DNA of 64,000 nucleotides, from NCBI RefSeq assembly GCF_013004595.1, contig NZ_JABEMC010000005.1:62001-126000 (forward strand). The letters are read 5' to 3'. The position numbers and the translations under genes are program-made. Every line of letters begins with the position of its first letter. Positions within the stretch are counted from its first letter, which is position 1. The stretch comes from Brevibacterium luteolum (GTDB lineage: Bacteria; Actinomycetota; Actinomycetes; Actinomycetales; Brevibacteriaceae). The notes beneath the pieces were generated by a model. The model saw nothing but the letters and a program-made list of their open reading frames with translations, searched no databases and had not been told where the DNA came from. Shown piece after piece: positions 42,419 through 51,053 of the stretch.

Positions 42419-42448
42419 GTCATGAGTGTTACCATTTTGACTCATGAC
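42419..42448. promoter_or_regulatory. inverted repeat between EamA and CGNR genes (operator candidate)
   Basis: GTCATGAGT (42419-42427) mirrors ACTCATGAC (42440-42448) with a 12-nt A/T-rich spacer. A related half-site TGACACTCA follows at 42453-42461. It lies upstream of the EamA start and is the obvious binding site for the divergent CGNR protein. Confidence 0.55.
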
Positions 42449-42554
42449 GCACTGACACTCATTCTAGTGAACAGCAGGCAGAGCTCACGAGTCAACGCGA
42501 CGATGGTCATGACGAGACAGATTTCGCGTGAGCTTGACCACAGGCTGTATTCGC

Positions 42555-42560
42555 TACACT
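42555..42560 (+). promoter_or_regulatory. -10 box of the CGNR regulator gene
   Basis: TACACT lies 9 nt before the ATG at 42570. A TTGACC 15 bp upstream of it is a possible -35 with a short spacer. The transcript would be leaderless or nearly so. Confidence 0.45.
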
Positions 42561-42569
42561 GTGGCCAGC

Positions 42570-43121
42570 ATGTCTCTCACCGATGAAAACCGCTCCGTCC
42601 TGGTCATGCTCGTCGACCTCATCAACTCCGGGCGCAACGACCAGGAGCTGCTGGCCGATGCCGGAGCCATCGAGGAGTTCGCGCGTCGGCACGACTTCTC
42701 GGCCCCGATCGCGGCGACGAGCTCCGACGTCGACCTGACCCACGCGGTGCGGGAGGACTTCGAGACCGTCTTCGACTCCGATGCGATCGAGGATGTGGTC
42801 GCGGCGGTGAACTCGACACTGCTGCGCTGCAACGCACTCCCCCAGCTCGTGCGCCATGACGGCTGGGACTGGCACCTGCACGGCACCGCCCAGACCGCGC
42901 CGCTGCCGGACCGCTTCGCCATCGACATCGCGTTTGCGCTCATCGACCTCATCCGCGAGCACGAGCTCTCCCGCCTGCAGGTATGCGCGGCCGAGGACTG
43001 CAACGCCGTGTTCGTCGACTTCTCACGCAACCGATCGAAGCGCTTCTGCGACACGGGCAACTGCGCCAACCGCACCCACGTGGCCGCTTACCGCAAGCGA
43101 CAGGAGGAGCAACCGGCCTGA
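42570..43121 (+). CDS. CGNR zinc-finger transcription regulator
   Basis: The 183-residue protein has the ABATE-like N-terminal domain (VLVMLVDLINSGR, AGAIEEFARRHD) and a C-terminal CGNR zinc finger with C139, C144, C160 and C165. The signature itself is CANR instead of CGNR (C165-A-N-R), followed by the basic helix HVAAYRKRQ. The family is thought to sense a small ligand with the N-terminal domain and bind DNA with the finger. Its position, divergent from an EamA exporter across an inverted repeat, suggests local control of that exporter. The upstream alternative start at 42528 lies before the -10 box. Confidence 0.88.
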   Translation: MSLTDENRSVLVMLVDLINSGRNDQELLADAGAIEEFARRHDFSAPIAATSSDVDLTHAVREDFETVFDSDAIEDVVAAVNSTLLRCNALPQLVRHDGWDWHLHGTAQTAPLPDRFAIDIAFALIDLIREHELSRLQVCAAEDCNAVFVDFSRNRSKRFCDTGNCANRTHVAAYRKRQEEQPA

Positions 43122-43184
43122 GCTGTGCGCCGACAGCGCGAAAAGCAGGGCACGTTCCTCCCTCAGGCAGCTCGGCTTTGGTCG

Positions 43185-43190
43185 TAGGCT
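43185..43190 (+). promoter_or_regulatory. -10 box of the glutamate-synthase-like gene, leaderless layout
   Basis: TAGGCT ends 7 nt before the ATG at 43198 and only 1 nt before an earlier ATG at 43192, favouring the later start. Confidence 0.5.
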
Positions 43191-43197
43191 AATGAAT

Positions 43198-44856
43198 ATG
43201 ATCGCGATCGGTATCTTCATCGGCATACTCTTCGTCATGGCGGTCGGTGCGGCAATGGCGCTGGCACTGAGCGCGTGGTGGTGGATCCTCGTCTTAGCCG
43301 CAGCCATCCTGCTGCTCGTGGCCGTCTACGACGTGGTGCAGCACCGATACGCGGTGCTGCGCAACTTCCCGGTCATCGGCCACGGCCGGTACATGATGGA
43401 GACCATCCGCCCGATGGTCCAGCAGTACTTCGTCGAGCGCAACTATGACGGCAAGCCGTTCGACCGCGATGTCCGCGACCTCATCTATGAGCGTGCCAAC
43501 GGCACGCATTCGGTCAAGTCCTTCGGCACCGAGCTCGAGGTGCGTGCACCGGGCTACGAGTATCTCATCCATGCTGCACAGCCCGGCCCGATCCCGGAGG
43601 GCGAGCACCGGGTGCGCATTGGTGGACCGCAGTGCAGCCAGCCGTACGACTCCTCACTGTTCAACATCTCTTCGATGAGCTTCGGCTCCCTGTCGAAGAA
43701 CGCCGTGATGGCGATGAGTCAGGGAGCAGCCCGCGGCGGGTTCGCCCAGGAGACCGGAGAGGGCGGGCTGACGAAGTACCACCTCGAAAGCGGCGCCGAT
43801 CTGATCTGGGAATTCGGGTCCGGCTACTTCGGCTGCCGTGATTCCGAGGGCAACTTCAATCCCGAACAGTTCGAGGAGAAAGCCCGCCACCCGCATGTCA
43901 AGGCGATCTCGATCAAGCTCTCCCAAGGCGCGAAACCCGGTCTGGGCGGCGTGCTGCCGGCGAAGAAGATCACCCCGGAGATCGCTGAGGCCCGCGGCGT
44001 CCCGCTCGATGAGGACTGCATCTCCCCGCCTGCCCATTCGGCATTCCAGACCCCTCGCGAGCTCATGGAATTCATTTCCCAGCTGCGCGAACTCTCCGGG
44101 GGCAAACCGATCGGTTTCAAACTGTGCGTCGGTATGCGCCGTGACGTGCTCGGCATGTGCAAGGCGATGCTCGAGACCGGCATCCTGCCCGATTTCATCG
44201 TCATCGACGGCGCCGAGGGCGGCACCGGCGCCGCGCCCTTGGAATACGAAGACCACATGGGCACCCCGCTGACCGAGGGCCTGCATGTCGTGCACAACGC
44301 CCTCGTGGGCGTCGGACTGCGCAAGCACATCAAGCTCGGAGTCGCCGGCAAGATCGCCTCGGGCAACGACATCGTCCGCCGGCTCATCCAGGGCGCGGAC
44401 TTCTGCCTGGCCGCCCGGCCGATGATGATGGCCGTCGGCTGCATCCAAGCACAGCGCTGCCACACCAACCACTGCCCCACCGGTGTGGCCACGCAGGACC
44501 CCAAGCTCGCCCGCTCGCTGCATGTGCCCTCGAAGTCGGTGGCGGTGCACAACTACCACAAGGCCACCGTCGATGAGGCCAAGCAGATGCTCTCGACTCT
44601 CGGCGTCGCCCGACCGGACCAGCTCTCGCCGAAGATGCTGCGCAAGCGCGTCTCCCAGACCGAGGTGATGTCCTACGCGCACGTCTTCAACTGGATGGAG
44701 GAAGGCGAGCTGCTCAAAGCTCCGCCGCGCGGGTGGCTGGAGGACTGGAACGAGGCCACTGCTGACTTCTTCGGACCCAGCTGGGTCCATCAGGAGGAAG
44801 GCGAGGGCGAGACCGTCCACCCCGATGTCGACACCGATGACAAACCGGTCGGTTGA
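43198..44856 (+). CDS. membrane-anchored FMN-binding glutamate synthase-like protein
   Basis: The 552-residue protein begins with two membrane segments (about 2-40), then a glutamate-synthase alpha-subunit-type FMN barrel. Landmarks are FGSLSKNAVMAMSQGAARGGF, the FMN region IDGAEGGTGAAPLEYEDHMG, and the [3Fe-4S] cysteines in CIQAQRCHTNHCPTGVATQD (about 417-436). It lacks the glutaminase and GXGXG domains of true GOGAT, so it cannot be a complete glutamate synthase. This stand-alone family is widespread and unassigned. The redox partner is not visible in the neighbourhood. The start is taken at 43198 because of the leaderless -10 spacing. Confidence 0.85.
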   Translation: MIAIGIFIGILFVMAVGAAMALALSAWWWILVLAAAILLLVAVYDVVQHRYAVLRNFPVIGHGRYMMETIRPMVQQYFVERNYDGKPFDRDVRDLIYERANGTHSVKSFGTELEVRAPGYEYLIHAAQPGPIPEGEHRVRIGGPQCSQPYDSSLFNISSMSFGSLSKNAVMAMSQGAARGGFAQETGEGGLTKYHLESGADLIWEFGSGYFGCRDSEGNFNPEQFEEKARHPHVKAISIKLSQGAKPGLGGVLPAKKITPEIAEARGVPLDEDCISPPAHSAFQTPRELMEFISQLRELSGGKPIGFKLCVGMRRDVLGMCKAMLETGILPDFIVIDGAEGGTGAAPLEYEDHMGTPLTEGLHVVHNALVGVGLRKHIKLGVAGKIASGNDIVRRLIQGADFCLAARPMMMAVGCIQAQRCHTNHCPTGVATQDPKLARSLHVPSKSVAVHNYHKATVDEAKQMLSTLGVARPDQLSPKMLRKRVSQTEVMSYAHVFNWMEEGELLKAPPRGWLEDWNEATADFFGPSWVHQEEGEGETVHPDVDTDDKPVG

Positions 44857-44915
44857 CATGTGATGCACAACACATTTGCATCCAGCTAGAGTCCAGAAAA
44901 CTTCCAGACTCATGT
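44853..44915 (+). promoter_or_regulatory. promoter/operator region of the two-component operon
   Basis: TTGACA at 44853-44858 is a perfect -35 hexamer, but no good -10 lies 17 bp downstream (TTGCAT at best). Next to it, ATGTG-ATGCACAA-CACAT is an inverted repeat. Further down, GAGTC and GACTC (44889-44893 and 44907-44911) flank a 13-nt A-rich centre, a plausible site for autoregulation by the response regulator. Confidence 0.4.
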
Positions 44916-44929
44916 GCCAGGATGGGGCC

Positions 44930-45691
44930 ATGACTTCAGGACATCTCGAACACGAAGACATTGAGGCCACCCTGTTGGTCGTCGATGATGAGCCCAATAT
45001 CCGCGAACTCCTCTCCACCAGCCTGCGCTTCGCCGGCTTCGACGTCATCTCCGCTGGCAACGGCGCTGAGGCCCTGCGCCTGGCCGAGCAGAGCGAACCC
45101 GACCTGCTCGTCCTCGACGTCATGCTCCCGGACATGGACGGCTTCACCGTCACCCGCCGGCTGCGCCAGACCGGCCGGCACATCCCGGTCGTCTTCCTCA
45201 CCGCCCGTGACGACACCTCCGACAAGATCACCGGCCTGACCGTCGGTGGCGATGACTACGTCACCAAGCCCTTCAGCCTCGAAGAAGTCGTCGCCCGCAT
45301 CCGCGCGGTGCTGCGCCGCACCCACAGCCTCGAAGAGGACGAGGGTGCAGTCGTGCAGGTCGGCGACCTCGAACTCGACGACGACACCCATGAAGTGCGC
45401 CGCGGCGGGATCCTCGTCGACCTCTCGCCCACCGAGTTCAAACTGTTGCGCTACCTCATGCTCAACGCCAACCGCGTGCTGTCGAAGTCGCAGATCCTCG
45501 ACCACGTGTGGGAGTACGACTTCGGCGGCGACACCGGCATCGTCGAGTCCTACATCTCCTACCTGCGCCGCAAGATCGACACCGCCCCGGAAACCGATGA
45601 AGCCGGCAACCCGGTGCAGGCCGAATGGCGCCCGATGATCCAGACGAAGCGCGGCGTGGGCTACATGCTGCGCACACCCGAGACCAAGTGA
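44930..45691 (+). CDS. OmpR-family response regulator (MprA-like)
   Basis: The 253-residue protein has a receiver domain (about 13-128) with the acidic pair D19-D20, phospho-acceptor D63 in VLDVMLPDMDG, the conserved T91 and K113 in YVTKPFSLEE. A winged-helix DNA-binding domain follows (about 155-250) with DLSPTEFKLLRYLM and TKRGVGYML. The sequence and the order regulator-kinase-HtrA protease match mycobacterial MprA-MprB-PepD. That system controls envelope stress genes. ATG 44930 follows GGATGGGG. The kinase gene begins 45 nt after the stop. Confidence 0.92.
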   Translation: MTSGHLEHEDIEATLLVVDDEPNIRELLSTSLRFAGFDVISAGNGAEALRLAEQSEPDLLVLDVMLPDMDGFTVTRRLRQTGRHIPVVFLTARDDTSDKITGLTVGGDDYVTKPFSLEEVVARIRAVLRRTHSLEEDEGAVVQVGDLELDDDTHEVRRGGILVDLSPTEFKLLRYLMLNANRVLSKSQILDHVWEYDFGGDTGIVESYISYLRRKIDTAPETDEAGNPVQAEWRPMIQTKRGVGYMLRTPETK

Positions 45692-45736
45692 GTATCTGAC
45701 ACCTGACCCCCTATCGAGCTGAGAATCGTCACGCCT

Positions 45737-47533
45737 GTGAATCGTCACCGCAAGAGCAAGCAGACCGTCATCTGGGAAGAATGGTCGCTGACCACCAAGC
45801 TGCTGACGATCATGATGACGCTCATGCTGCTCGTGCTCACCGGCACGAGCGCATGGGTGCTCGAGAACCTCCGCGCCAGCCTCATCGAGCGCACCGATGA
45901 GCGGCTCATCAGCGCCTCGGATGCCCTGGCGATTCAGGCCGCTGAGCAGGTGTTCCTGCCCGCACCCCTGCAGGGCGGGGATCAGGTGCAGTCGAATCCG
46001 CAGGAGGAGTCGCTGCGCAATCTGCTGCCCGGCTCCTATTACGTGCAGTTCTACTCGAACGACGGCAATACCGCCTTCGAGCCGGTCGCTCCGGACCCGA
46101 CGAATGTGCCGTACCTGCCCGATATCAATCAGTCACTCGTCAGCGAGCGCGCCGGCCACCCCTTCACCGTCGAGGGCACCTCCTCGCATTGGCGGGCGCT
46201 CGCGCTCCAAGTCGAAGGAACCCCGTGGCTCGTCGCCGTCGCCGTGCCCTTTGACAAGGACGTCGACGGCATCAGCGAACGAGCCCGCAACACCATGGTC
46301 GGCATCGGCCTGCTCGCCCTGGCACTGGTGGCAGGCGTCGGCTACTTCGCGATCACCAACACCTTCCGGCCGCTGAAGAACATCGAGGAGACCGCCTCGC
46401 GAATCGCCGCCGGCGACCTCTCTCAGCGTGTGTCGAAGTATCCCCGCAACACTGAGCTCGGCCGACTCTCAGCAGCGCTCAACACCATGCTCGGCCGCAT
46501 CGAGGACTCCTTCGACGGCCAGACGCGTTCAGAGAAGCGCATCCGCCAGTTCGTGTCGGATGCCTCCCATGAGCTGCGCACCCCGCTTGTGACGATCCGC
46601 GGTTATGCCGAGCTCTACCGGCAGGGCGCACTCAAGGACCCTGAGCACATCGGCCAGGCGATGGACCGCATCGAAGCCGAAGCCAAGCGGATGGGCGTGC
46701 TCGTCGAAGACCTCGTCGTCCTCGCCCGCCTCGATGAGCGCCGTGAGGCAGAGCTCGGCCCGGTCAACATCTGCGCGATCGTCCGCGACGCCGCCGCCGA
46801 CGCCGCCGCCCAGGACCCGGATCGCGACATCAGCTTCATCGGCCTCGACGGCGGCGACGCTGATGAGAACATCCCGGTCATCTACGGCTCAGAGGCCAAG
46901 CTGCGCCAGGTCATCGTCAACCTCGCCGGCAATGCCGTGCGCCACACCCCACCGCAGACGGCGATCGAGTTCGCCGTCGGCGTCGTCGGCGTGCCGGCCG
47001 AGCCTCCCGCTCCCGAGGCGGTGGATCCGAAGCCCAAGGCGCCTGGTTTCGTCACCGGCCCGGTGCGGATCTTCAAACGCGACAAGACCGACAGGACCGA
47101 CCCCAAGACCAGACCGGCCACCGGCAGCGCCGCTGCCTCCGAGACCGGAACCGCCGCCTCGGGCACGGCGCAGACAATCGTCCCCGACGTCTCCGCAGCC
47201 GGGGGTGTGAGCGTGAGCGAGAAGCTCGCCGGGTTCCCCGCCGGCCGGGTGCGCTTCGAGGTCCGCGACCACGGCGACGGCATCGACGCGGAGGACGTCC
47301 CGCGCATCTTCGAGCGGTTCTACCGCCTCGATGCCTCTCGCAACCGTGACACCGGAGGTTCCGGCCTGGGCTTGTCGATCGTCAAGGCGATCGTCGAATC
47401 CCACCAAGGCCGGATCACCGTCCACCCCACTCCCGGCGGCGGCGCGACCTTCCGCGTCGACCTGCCGATCCCACTCGAGACCCCCGCTGCGTCAGAAGCG
47501 CAAGGAAAGGACACTGATGAGTCACACGCCTGA
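45737..47533 (+). CDS. sensor histidine kinase (MprB-like) with ATPase-domain insertion
   Basis: The 598-residue kinase has TM1 (about 22-42), an extracytoplasmic sensor of about 150 residues, TM2 (about 190-212), HAMP, and the H box FVSDASHELRTPL (about 272-284). The N box is NLAGNAVRHTPP (394-405), G1 is DHGDGID (about 512-518), the F box FERFYR, and G2 GGSGLGLSIVKAI (about 541). Between N box and G1 there are about 105 residues, far more than the usual few dozen. The extra part is Pro/Ala/Thr-rich with a basic stretch (RIFKRDKTDRTD). It overlaps the HtrA gene by 17 nt. A 12-base CCGAGGCGGTGG motif lies in the insertion. Confidence 0.9.
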   Translation: MNRHRKSKQTVIWEEWSLTTKLLTIMMTLMLLVLTGTSAWVLENLRASLIERTDERLISASDALAIQAAEQVFLPAPLQGGDQVQSNPQEESLRNLLPGSYYVQFYSNDGNTAFEPVAPDPTNVPYLPDINQSLVSERAGHPFTVEGTSSHWRALALQVEGTPWLVAVAVPFDKDVDGISERARNTMVGIGLLALALVAGVGYFAITNTFRPLKNIEETASRIAAGDLSQRVSKYPRNTELGRLSAALNTMLGRIEDSFDGQTRSEKRIRQFVSDASHELRTPLVTIRGYAELYRQGALKDPEHIGQAMDRIEAEAKRMGVLVEDLVVLARLDERREAELGPVNICAIVRDAAADAAAQDPDRDISFIGLDGGDADENIPVIYGSEAKLRQVIVNLAGNAVRHTPPQTAIEFAVGVVGVPAEPPAPEAVDPKPKAPGFVTGPVRIFKRDKTDRTDPKTRPATGSAAASETGTAASGTAQTIVPDVSAAGGVSVSEKLAGFPAGRVRFEVRDHGDGIDAEDVPRIFERFYRLDASRNRDTGGSGLGLSIVKAIVESHQGRITVHPTPGGGATFRVDLPIPLETPAASEAQGKDTDESHA

Positions 47534-49244
47534 GCACCCTGCTGACGGCTATGAGCGCCCCACCGGGCCGGCACAGCCTGGCCGCCACTCCCAGCAGACC
47601 CGGCGCACCTTCCCCACCAGCGACGACCCTCTGCGTCCCGCCTCACCAACGGCCTCCTACGGCTCCCAGCCCAGCCAGCTGCCCGGTTCCGGATACGGTT
47701 CTGGTCCTGTCTCCGGTCAGGGTTCCGGCGCGGGCACCCCGGCCGGTCGGCCCTTCCCGCCCGCAGCCGAGCCGCGGCCCAGCCAGCCCCCGCGCACGTT
47801 CCCGCAGGCCCCGGCGAGAGCACCGCAGGCACACCAGCCTGGCACTCGTCCCGGTACTCATCCCAGCGGGCCGGTCGGTTCGGGGCCCGGCAGTGACGGA
47901 CCCGGCCACGGTGCTGGAACCGGAGCAGCGGCTGAAGCCGGAACCGGGTTCGGCGCTGGGACCGGCCTCGGTGGTGGGCTGGGTGCGAACGCAGCCAGCG
48001 GACCGACAGCGACTGGCAGTGCAACCGGCACCGGCTCGCCGAGCTATGGCTTCGGCGGCGGACAGACACCGCCTCCTGGCGGGCCCATCGACGGGGGCCC
48101 GCATTCCGCCCCGGCACGCCGTGAGCGACGCGGTCCCGGCTGGGGTGCGCTGACCCTGTTCACGCTGCTGGCCGTACTGCTCGGTGGCGCGCTGGGTGCC
48201 GGCACCATGTACGGCATGCAGGCTTTCGGCGGGCAGGAGCAAGAATCCCAGACCGATCCGCAGAACACCCCGCAGCGCACGCAGGAGGCCCCGGACTGGG
48301 CAGCGATCGCCGACACCGCCTCGAAGTCGGTCGCTGCGATCCGGGTCGGCGTCAACGGTGAGGTGCACGGACTGGGCTCGGGCTTCGTGTACGACGGTGC
48401 TGGCCACATCGTGACGAACAACCACGTCATCGCCGCAGCCGATACCCCCGGCGGCCAGGTCAACGTCGTCTTCAACAACGGCGACACGGTCGAGGCCGAT
48501 ATCGCCGGACGCGACCCCGAGACCGACATCGCCGTCCTCAAGTTGCGCCAGAGACCCGAGGGCCTGACTCCGCTGCCGCTCGGTGATGACAGCCAGCTGC
48601 GCGTCGGTGACCCGGTCATGGCGCTGGGCAACCCGCTCGGCCTGGCCGACACCGTCACCACCGGCATCGTCTCCGCGCTCAACCGGCCTGTGACCACCGA
48701 GAACATCGGTGAGGACGCCGAGGACCCGCAGGGGGCGCTGACAATCACCAACGCCATCCAGACCGATGCAGCGATCAACCCGGGCAACTCTGGTGGCCCG
48801 CTCGTCGACGGCAACGGCAAGCTCATCGGCGTCAACTCCTCGGCAGCAACGCTGCGCGATGCCCAGCAGAGCGGCCAGGCCGGTTCGATCGGCATCGGAT
48901 TCGCCATCCCGGTCGCTCAGGCCAAGAACATCGCCGACCAGCTCATCCAGAACGGCCAGGCCGAGCACGCCGCACTCGGCGTGGCGGTGCAGGACTCCCA
49001 GGTCGATCACAACGGCATCGCCCGCGGTGCTGCGAAGGTCACCGAGGTGCAGGGCGGCTCGGCTGCCGAGCAGGCCGGGATCCAGGCCGATGACGAGATC
49101 ACCGCTGTCAACGGCACCCAGGTGAACAACGCAGTCGCACTGCAGGCGCTCATCCGCTCCCATGCGGTCGGCCAGACAGTCAAGATCACCCTGGTGCGCG
49201 GTGGCCAGGAGCAGGAGATCGACACGACGCTGCTGGCGAAGTGA
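47517..49244 (+). CDS. membrane-anchored HtrA/DegP-type serine protease (PepD-like)
   Basis: The 575-residue protein has a 205-residue Gly/Pro/Ser-rich cytoplasmic tail, one membrane segment (about 209-230, LTLFTLLAVLLGGALGA), a trypsin-like domain (about 265-455) and a C-terminal PDZ domain (about 475-570). The triad is His in NNHVIAAA (about 302), Asp in ETDIAVLKL and Ser in NPGNSGGPLV (about 424). It degrades or refolds damaged exported proteins. ATG 47517 follows GGAAAGGA and overlaps the kinase gene, so protease and kinase are co-expressed. The long tail is a usual actinobacterial feature. Confidence 0.93.
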   Translation: MSHTPEHPADGYERPTGPAQPGRHSQQTRRTFPTSDDPLRPASPTASYGSQPSQLPGSGYGSGPVSGQGSGAGTPAGRPFPPAAEPRPSQPPRTFPQAPARAPQAHQPGTRPGTHPSGPVGSGPGSDGPGHGAGTGAAAEAGTGFGAGTGLGGGLGANAASGPTATGSATGTGSPSYGFGGGQTPPPGGPIDGGPHSAPARRERRGPGWGALTLFTLLAVLLGGALGAGTMYGMQAFGGQEQESQTDPQNTPQRTQEAPDWAAIADTASKSVAAIRVGVNGEVHGLGSGFVYDGAGHIVTNNHVIAAADTPGGQVNVVFNNGDTVEADIAGRDPETDIAVLKLRQRPEGLTPLPLGDDSQLRVGDPVMALGNPLGLADTVTTGIVSALNRPVTTENIGEDAEDPQGALTITNAIQTDAAINPGNSGGPLVDGNGKLIGVNSSAATLRDAQQSGQAGSIGIGFAIPVAQAKNIADQLIQNGQAEHAALGVAVQDSQVDHNGIARGAAKVTEVQGGSAAEQAGIQADDEITAVNGTQVNNAVALQALIRSHAVGQTVKITLVRGGQEQEIDTTLLAK

Positions 49245-49282
49245 CCGGCAGCCTGCCGTGAACAGCAGCTGACACGATCGCG

Positions 49283-49322
49283 CGGCCGGGTGTGGACACG
49301 AGACGCTGTCCACACCCGGCCG
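49283..49322 (+). terminator. terminator after the HtrA gene
   Basis: A 16-bp perfect stem (49283-49298 with 49307-49322) with an 8-nt loop is followed by TTGTCGTG, 38 nt after the stop. Confidence 0.8.
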
Positions 49323-49397
49323 TTGTCGTGTGGTGACCCGTGGTGCTCTCCCGTGGAATGGAGGACAGCAATTCTCACCACAGGAAAGGAGCCGGGG

Positions 49398-49688
49398 ATG
49401 GCTGTCATTCAGGTCGATGCCCAGGAGATCGAAGCCACTGTCACGCGCACGCGGGAATCATGCACGGTCCTGCACAATGAGGCGGCCAGCCTCATGGGCC
49501 ACCTGCGCAGTCTGGAGAACTCATGGCGCGGCGGTGCCGCTGAGAGCTTCCAGCAGCTGGCTGGCGAATGGGAGGTCGTGCAGCGGCAGGTGCAGGAGAG
49601 CATCGAGAGCATCCGCGACGCCCTCTCGGCTGCCGGCGTGCAGTACTCGGAGGTGGAGGAGGCCAACCGCAAGCGCTTCTCCCGCTGA
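49398..49688 (+). CDS. WXG100-family protein (orphan)
   Basis: The 96-residue protein has the two-helix ESAT-6-like hairpin with W43-R44-G45 in ENSWRGGAAESFQQL between helices of about 40 residues each. The C-terminal part (VQYSEVEEANRKRFSR) is typical, although the YxxxD/E secretion motif is only approximate (YSEVEE). WXG100 proteins are exported by type VII secretion. No EccC ATPase, second WXG100 gene or other secretion gene is nearby. ATG 49398 follows GGAAAGGAG. It is a stand-alone gene between HtrA and PspA. Confidence 0.9.
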   Translation: MAVIQVDAQEIEATVTRTRESCTVLHNEAASLMGHLRSLENSWRGGAAESFQQLAGEWEVVQRQVQESIESIRDALSAAGVQYSEVEEANRKRFSR

Positions 49689-49715
49689 TGGTGCGCGCCG
49701 CCGGTGCGCCGGAAA

Positions 49716-49760
49716 GCAGCCGGATGAGGCCGGGATGATCCGGCAGATGAATCCGGCTGC
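49716..49760 (+). terminator. inverted repeat after the WXG100 gene
   Basis: GCAGCCGGAT (49716-49725) mirrors ATCCGGCTGC (49751-49760), with a nested ATCCGGC copy in the 25-nt loop. It is a possible terminator between the WXG100 and pspA genes. Confidence 0.45.
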
Positions 49761-49857
49761 AGCGTGCCGGTGGCGCCGCGTCATTCAACTCCACAGAACC
49801 CACCCGGGGCCTGGCATTCAGGCCGATCCGACTCAAGCTTTTTCCAATTTCACGCAG

Positions 49858-49863
49858 TAGAGT
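49858..49863 (+). promoter_or_regulatory. -10 box of the psp operon
   Basis: TAGAGT lies 47 nt before pspA, downstream of an A/T-rich stretch (AAGCTTTTTCCAATTT). This suits a promoter; no clear -35. Confidence 0.45.
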
Positions 49864-49910
49864 GAGGGAGAACGCAGAACTGAGCTTGAGCTCGAAGGAG
49901 ACTCCCCGGG

Positions 49911-50708
49911 ATGAGCATTTTCAAACGCATCAAGATGATCTTCGGCGCCAAGGCCAACTCGGCCCTGGACAAGGCCGAGAATCCCAACGAGACGCTGGAC
50001 TACTCGTACCAGAAGCAGCTCGAGCTGCTGCAGAAGGTGCGCCGCGGCGTCGCCGATGTGGCCACGAGCCGCAAGCGTCTTGAGCTGCAGATCGGTCAGC
50101 TGGAGAAGCAGCAGGACAAGCTGCAGTCCCAGGCGCAGAAGGCCCTGGAAGTCGGTCGCGAGGATCTCGCCCGTGAGGCGCTGACCCGCAAGTCAGGCCT
50201 GCAGCAGCAGATCGGCGACCTGCAGACCCAGCACCAGAACCTGCAGGCCGAGGAGCAGAAGCTCACGACGGCCTCGCAGCGCCTGCAGGCCAAGGTCGAC
50301 TCCTTCCGCACCCGCAAGGAGACCCTCAAGGCCAACTACAACGCCGCAGAAGCCCAGACCAAGATCAGCGAGGCATACTCGGGAATCTCCGAGGAGTTCG
50401 GCGATGTCGGTCTGGCGATCCAGCGCGCCGAGGACAAGACCGCGCAGCTGCAGGCTCGCGCCGGTGCGATGGACGAGCTGCTGGCCTCCGGTGCGCTCGA
50501 CGATCCGACCGGTGCCCCGCATGACGACATCGACGCCCAGCTCAACGCGCTCTCCAGCGACAGCGATGTCGAGATGGAGCTCGCCCGACTGCGCGACGGT
50601 CTGCCCAGCGGCCAGTCGAACCGCCCGGAGATCACCCGCGAGGCCCCCGTCGACGCAGAGACCGCCGACTCGCAGGCCTCGGCTGAGAACCCCCGGCAGG
50701 AGGGCTGA
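49911..50708 (+). CDS. pspA: phage-shock protein A (PspA/IM30 family)
   Basis: The 265-residue protein starts SIFKRIKMIFGAKANSALDKAE, an amphipathic helix for membrane binding, followed by the long coiled coil of ESCRT-III-like PspA (about 25-215) rich in Gln/Leu/Glu. The last 45 residues are polar and acidic. PspA polymers line damaged inner membrane and keep it sealed. ATG 49911 follows GAAGGAG. It heads the operon pspA, pspAA, htpX, with pspAB behind. The absence of PspB/PspC/PspF genes is usual for actinobacteria, where other partners are used. Confidence 0.93.
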   Translation: MSIFKRIKMIFGAKANSALDKAENPNETLDYSYQKQLELLQKVRRGVADVATSRKRLELQIGQLEKQQDKLQSQAQKALEVGREDLAREALTRKSGLQQQIGDLQTQHQNLQAEEQKLTTASQRLQAKVDSFRTRKETLKANYNAAEAQTKISEAYSGISEEFGDVGLAIQRAEDKTAQLQARAGAMDELLASGALDDPTGAPHDDIDAQLNALSSDSDVEMELARLRDGLPSGQSNRPEITREAPVDAETADSQASAENPRQEG

Positions 50709-50710
50709 TC

Positions 50711-51013
50711 ATGATCGTGCGCATCATGGGCGAAGGCCAGTTCGACGTCGCCGACGTCGAACAGGACGCCCTCCAGGCCTATGACGACAAGGTCGAGCAG
50801 GCCGTGCAGTCCGGAGATGAGGAGCAGACGAGTGCCGCGCTTCACGACCTGCGCTCCTACATCCTCTCCCACGGCACGCCCGTGGCAGATGACTTCCTCG
50901 GCACCTCCGACATCGTCGTCCCGTTCGCTGATGCGAGCATCGACGACATCCGACAGCTGGTCGACGGCTCTGGCCTGATCCCTGACCTGGACTCCCCCGG
51001 CCCTCAGGGCTGA
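50711..51013 (+). CDS. pspAA: PspA-associated protein PspAA
   Basis: The 100-residue protein matches the small PspAA family always found next to actinobacterial or archaeal pspA. It opens MIVRIMGEGQFDVAD, with a mixed alpha/beta pattern and an acidic middle, and ends ASIDDIRQLVDGSGLIPD. It begins 2 nt after the pspA stop, so the two are translated together. It is thought to act in the membrane-stress complex with PspA; the biochemical role is not known. Confidence 0.9.
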   Translation: MIVRIMGEGQFDVADVEQDALQAYDDKVEQAVQSGDEEQTSAALHDLRSYILSHGTPVADDFLGTSDIVVPFADASIDDIRQLVDGSGLIPDLDSPGPQG

Positions 51014-51053
51014 GCAGAACCAGCCGTTGGCACAGCAGCAAGGCAGAAGGACT

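Noticed and set aside
43654..45231. 525-codon minus-strand frame
   Set aside because: Antisense to the glutamate-synthase-like gene and the response regulator, both certain.
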